64,000 bases of DNA from an uncultured Paracoccaceae bacterium (GTDB lineage: Bacteria; Pseudomonadota; Alphaproteobacteria; Rhodobacterales; Rhodobacteraceae): the NCBI GenBank assembly GCA_947503175.1, contig CANNCO010000002.1:248001-312000 (forward strand). Direction: 5' to 3'. The notes below the pieces were generated by a model. The model worked only from the letters and a program-made list of their open reading frames with translations, was not told the DNA's origin and made no database searches. A program made the position numbers and the translations under genes. Positions 60,860-64,000 of this stretch are shown here, piece after piece. Numbering within the stretch: the first letter of the stretch is position 1; every line of letters begins with the position of its first letter.

Positions 60860-61762
60860 TCACTTCGCGTCACCGCGCTCGGGCGGCGGAACATAGCTGC
60901 CGAATTCCAGAAGCCGGCTTTCGAAATCCGCAATCCGCTCCGCCGACCGGCCGCTTTGGGTTATCATCTTGGCGATGATGGCTTCGACCAGAGAAAACCC
61001 CGCCGCCTGCGAAGGCAACGGCTGGGGTCCATCCATCGGCAGGCAGAAAACCATTTCGGCCCCGCGCGCGATGGGCGAGGTGTAGCTGTCGGTGATCGCG
61101 ATGACCTTGGCGGATCGGGAAAGGGCCGCGGCATGGGCCCGGACGACTTCGGCGGAATAGAGCGAAAAGGTGATGAGGATCACTGCATCTTCCGACCCCG
61201 TCTCGGTCAAGACGTCCGAGATGCTGCCCGGTTCGGACAAGGGACGCGCGAAGTTCGGAAACGCCATCCTGCCGGAATAGGAAAAGTAATGGGCCAGCGA
61301 AAAGCAGCTTCGCACACCGATGCAATAGATCCGGCGCGCATCGCCCAAAAGGGCCGCCACCTCTCTGATTCGGTTGATATTCTGCTCCGAGAACAGCGCA
61401 TCTAGGTTGTTGTGGCCGGACTCCCGGACCTTTTCGATGATCTCCAGACCGTCATCGGAACTGAGTTTTGCAGCACGGGGGCCGTACATACCGCCCTGCT
61501 CACGAAGCGCGGATTGAAACGCCTTCCGGCACGGCTCGTAGCCGGCAAACCCCAGCGCCAGCGATAACCTGTACACGGTATTCACATTGACTTCGGCGCG
61601 CCGTGCAAGGGCTCTGACCGAGTGAAAGGCCATTTCCTGTGGGTGTTCAAGCGCCCATGCCGCAAAGTCCGAAATCGCCGGCGATGCATTGTAAACCAGC
61701 TCTGCCAATGCGTGACTAAGATCGTCCAGCGTCTGATATGCGGGGTGCGTTTCCGAAACCAT
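60860..61762 (-). CDS. MurR/RpiR-family transcriptional regulator with SIS domain
   Basis: A 300-residue regulator. The N-terminal HTH has VRALARRAEVNVNTVYRLSLALGFAGYE, in parts. The C-terminal SIS domain has YCIGVRSCFSLAHYFSY and AVILITFSLYSAEVVRAHAA. The ATG at 61762 is preferred because it leaves a perfect inverted repeat outside the gene; an in-frame TTG at 61798 would place it inside. It is divergent from the TAXI binding-protein gene and likely represses it until a sugar- or amino-sugar-like effector binds. Confidence 0.85.
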   Translation of the reverse strand: MVSETHPAYQTLDDLSHALAELVYNASPAISDFAAWALEHPQEMAFHSVRALARRAEVNVNTVYRLSLALGFAGYEPCRKAFQSALREQGGMYGPRAAKLSSDDGLEIIEKVRESGHNNLDALFSEQNINRIREVAALLGDARRIYCIGVRSCFSLAHYFSYSGRMAFPNFARPLSEPGSISDVLTETGSEDAVILITFSLYSAEVVRAHAAALSRSAKVIAITDSYTSPIARGAEMVFCLPMDGPQPLPSQAAGFSLVEAIIAKMITQSGRSAERIADFESRLLEFGSYVPPPERGDAK

Positions 61763-61763
61763 G

Positions 61764-61810
61764 TGAAACAAATGCCCCCAATGCTTGACTAGTTTCAACG
61801 ATTTGTTTCA
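61764..61810. promoter_or_regulatory. Perfect 10-bp inverted repeat, probable RpiR operator
   Basis: TGAAACAAAT at 61764-61773 is repeated inverted as ATTTGTTTCA at 61801-61810. The TGAAAC-type half-sites are like those seen for MurR/RpiR regulators. The pair fills the divergent gap between the regulator and the TAXI gene and could block both promoters. Confidence 0.65.
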
Positions 61811-61856
61811 TCGTCACCCGGTCCGTCTTTCAAACGGTTCAACAGGGAGAAACAGT

Positions 61857-62828
61857 ATGAACAAGCTTTTGGTTGGCGCGCTTGTCGCGGCCACGACATC
61901 TTTTGGTGCGGGTGCCGCCACGGCCCAGGACCAGACTTTTATCGCGATCGGAACGGGTGGCGTAACAGGGGTGTATTACCCGACAGGCGGCGCAATCTGC
62001 CGTCTGGTGAACCGCGACCGCGCCGAGCACGGCATCCGCTGCGGCGTGGAATCCACGGGCGGGTCGGTGTTCAACATCAACGCCATCCGCGGTGGCGAGC
62101 TTGAGTTCGGCGTCGCGCAGTCGGACTGGCAGTATCACGCATTCAACGGGACCTCGCGCTTCGAGGAAACCGGCGCGTTCGAAGGTCTGCGGGCTGTGTT
62201 CTCGGTGCACCCCGAACCGTTTACGGTCGTGGCGCGCGCAGATGCCGGCATCTCGACCTTCGAAGACCTCAAGGGCAAGCGCGTGAATGTGGGCAACCCC
62301 GGTTCCGGTCAGCGTGGCACGATGGAGGTGCTGATGGACGCGATGGGCTGGACCATGGATGACTTCGCGGTCGCCTCCGAACTTCAGGCAGCCGAGCAAA
62401 GCCAGGCACTGTGCGACAACAACATCGACGCAATGATCTATACCGTCGGACACCCGTCTGGTTCGATCCAGGAGGCGACGACAGCCTGCGACAGCGTGCT
62501 GGTCACGGTCGAGAACGACGCGACAGCGCAGCTTGTCGCCGATAACCCGTTCTACCGGACGGCCACGATCCCCGGCGGCATGTATCGCGGCAATGACAGC
62601 GACACGACGACCTTCGGTGTTGGCGCAACCTTCGTGACCTCGGCCGATGTGCCCGAAGAGGTTGTCTATGTCGTCGTGAAAGCGGTGTTCGAGAATATCG
62701 ATCAGTTCCGTGGCCTGCACCCGGCATTCGCCAATCTCGACCCGGCTGAAATGGCCAATGACGGTCTGTCGGCGCCTCTGCATCCGGGTGCCGAGCGGTA
62801 CTTCCGCGAGGCTGGCCTGATCCAGTGA
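61857..62828 (+). CDS. TAXI-family TRAP substrate-binding protein
   Basis: A 323-residue periplasmic protein with a signal peptide ending ATAQDQ near residue 24. The TAXI features [22 protein letters not shown] (in parts), [13 protein letters not shown] and [23 protein letters not shown] (in parts) are clear. It captures an organic acid for the fused TRAP permease downstream. A 13-bp hairpin lies between the two genes. Confidence 0.92.
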   Translation: MNKLLVGALVAATTSFGAGAATAQDQTFIAIGTGGVTGVYYPTGGAICRLVNRDRAEHGIRCGVESTGGSVFNINAIRGGELEFGVAQSDWQYHAFNGTSRFEETGAFEGLRAVFSVHPEPFTVVARADAGISTFEDLKGKRVNVGNPGSGQRGTMEVLMDAMGWTMDDFAVASELQAAEQSQALCDNNIDAMIYTVGHPSGSIQEATTACDSVLVTVENDATAQLVADNPFYRTATIPGGMYRGNDSDTTTFGVGATFVTSADVPEEVVYVVVKAVFENIDQFRGLHPAFANLDPAEMANDGLSAPLHPGAERYFREAGLIQ

Positions 62829-62856
62829 TCGGATCCGGATCGATGCCATAACTACT

Positions 62857-62890
62857 GATCCCGGGCGCGGAACGGCTCGCGCCCGGGATC
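62857..62890 (+). terminator. Strong hairpin between TAXI binding protein and TRAP permease genes
   Basis: A perfect 13-bp stem, GATCCCGGGCGCG with CGCGCCCGGGATC, around an eight-base loop lies in the 101-bp gap. It lacks a T run, so it likely tunes expression of the binding protein relative to the permease, as with the other two hairpins in transport operons here. Confidence 0.7.
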
Positions 62891-62929
62891 CAAATAGCCC
62901 GAACGAGGCTTGAAAAAGGGGACGGCCCG

Positions 62930-64000
62930 ATGACGGATCAGGACGGGCGCGAAGGGCGCCAATTTACCGACGACGAGCTACAGGATCTGGTTGCCAGCAC
63001 CGATAGCGGTGCACGGTCACCTACGAACCGCGCCGTTGCCGCGCTGATCACCGGACTGGCGCTTGCATGGTCGCTGTTCCAGCTTTGGATCGCCCAGCCA
63101 CAGCTTTGGTTTGCAGAATACCTGCCGGTCATGAACTCGTCCCAGACCCGGCCCTTGCACCTGACATTCGCGATCATTCTGGCGTTTCTCGCCTATCCGG
63201 CGTTCAAGAATTCTCCGCGCGACCGCGTACCGATCATGGACTGGATCCTGATGGCGGGCGCAGGTTTCTGTGCCTTCTACATCTTCTGGTTCTCCGACGT
63301 GCTCGCGCTCACGGCCCGTTCGGGCCTGCCAACCGAGACGCAGGTTATCATCGGCGCGGTCGGCCTTTTCCTGTTGCTCGAGGCCAGCCGTCGCGCGCTT
63401 GGTCCGGCGCTGACCGTCGTCGGTTCGATCTTTCTGCTTTATGCCTATATGGGGCAGGGCTGGCTGATCCCCGATCTGATCGAACATGAGGGCCTGTCCT
63501 TCACCGCCCTGATCAATGCCCAGTGGCTGGATACCGGCGGTGTTTTCGGCATCCCGCTGGGTGTGTCGACGGCCTTTGTCTTCCTTTTCGTCCTGTTCGG
63601 CTCGCTTCTCGATAAGGCAGGCGCGGGCAACTACTTCATCAAACTCGCTTTTGCCGGTCTGGGTCACCTGCGCGGCGGACCCGCAAAGGCCGCGGTCGTC
63701 GGCTCTGCAATGACCGGCCTGATCTCTGGTTCGTCGATTGCCAACGTGGTGACCACCGGCACTTTCACCATTCCCCTGATGAAGCGCGTGGGCTTCACCA
63801 GCGAACAGGCCGGTTCGGTCGAGGTTGCCTCGTCCGTGAACGGTCAGATCATGCCACCGGTGATGGGGGCTGCGGCCTTCCTGATGGTCGAGTTCATCGG
63901 TATTTCCTATGTCGAGGTGATCAAGCACGCCTTCATCCCGGCGGTGATTTCCTACATCGCGCTGGTCTACATCGTGCATCTGGAAGCGCTGAAGAAAGAA
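62930..64000 (+). CDS. TRAP transporter permease, fused type (cut by window end)
   Basis: The first 357 residues are present and the gene continues beyond 64000. An N-terminal hydrophilic segment with DELQDLVASTDSGARS is followed by many helices. Fused-TRAP landmarks are LGPALTVVGSIFLLYAYMG, GIPLGVSTAFVFLFVLFG, SAMTGLISGSSIANVVTTG and VASSVNGQIMPPVMGAAAFLM (in parts). The fused DctQ-DctM type is the partner of TAXI proteins. The start at 62930 follows AAAAGGGG. Confidence 0.9.
   Translation, partial: MTDQDGREGRQFTDDELQDLVASTDSGARSPTNRAVAALITGLALAWSLFQLWIAQPQLWFAEYLPVMNSSQTRPLHLTFAIILAFLAYPAFKNSPRDRVPIMDWILMAGAGFCAFYIFWFSDVLALTARSGLPTETQVIIGAVGLFLLLEASRRALGPALTVVGSIFLLYAYMGQGWLIPDLIEHEGLSFTALINAQWLDTGGVFGIPLGVSTAFVFLFVLFGSLLDKAGAGNYFIKLAFAGLGHLRGGPAKAAVVGSAMTGLISGSSIANVVTTGTFTIPLMKRVGFTSEQAGSVEVASSVNGQIMPPVMGAAAFLMVEFIGISYVEVIKHAFIPAVISYIALVYIVHLEALKKE

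Noticed and set aside
61839-62849. 336-codon minus-strand frame opposite the TAXI gene
   Set aside because: The plus-strand frame has a signal peptide and TAXI motifs; the antisense one has none.

Overview
The window reads as the chromosome of a marine Rhodobacteraceae (Roseobacter-group) alphaproteobacterium. The evidence is high-GC, tightly packed operons with ATGA overlaps, many TRAP, TTT and ABC importers each next to a regulator, and organosulfonate catabolic genes of the type known from Ruegeria and Roseovarius. No rRNA, CRISPR array or intact insertion sequence was seen. There is one tRNA, tRNA-Ser(GCU).

Layout. (1) 1-8233: a catabolic cluster of unknown substrate. It holds a 3-hydroxyacyl-CoA dehydrogenase-like protein, a GST, RidA, an LVIVD-repeat protein, a gentisate-dioxygenase-like bicupin, two GMC flavin oxidoreductases and a GntR/FCD regulator. 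(2) 8533-19559: a type I secretion locus with TolC, HlyD and ABC components. It includes two very unusual acidic, repetitive candidate substrates and a CsgD-like LuxR regulator; this is the best candidate here for an undescribed extracellular-matrix system. (3) 20138-24160: monomeric isocitrate dehydrogenase and an FMN glutamate-synthase-like protein. (4) 24157-35576: a LacI regulator plus a UgpBAEC-type importer, divergent from an hpsN-hpsO-hpsP-usp-comDE-FMN dehydrogenase operon for 2,3-dihydroxypropane-1-sulfonate (DHPS). (5) 35691-37661: small housekeeping genes, ychF and tRNA-Ser. (6) 38079-45161: a probable sulfoacetate module of SauT, SauS, a TctABC-type importer and a LacI regulator whose 5' end looks frameshifted at an A8 run. 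(7) 45533-50520: a compact cluster of response regulator, Asp/Asn beta-hydroxylase, alpha/beta hydrolase, P-loop protein and ABC protein with a degenerate nucleotide-binding domain. Both borders carry short inverted remnants of its own terminal genes. (8) 51114-53563: TetR, homocysteine S-methyltransferase and GNAT. (9) 53667-60718: LysR, a TRAP importer, a three-part HcnABC-like amine/imino-acid dehydrogenase and RidA. (10) 60860-64000: an RpiR regulator and a TAXI-TRAP importer, with the permease cut by the window end.

How the parts work together. Regions 4 and 6 converge on sulfoacetaldehyde: DHPS via sulfolactate and sulfopyruvate (HpsN, an oxidoreductase, ComDE), and sulfoacetate via sulfoacetyl-CoA (SauT, SauS). 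The sulfoacetaldehyde acetyltransferase (xsc) that would release sulfite is not in this window. All identifications come from reading protein motifs; no database search was run.
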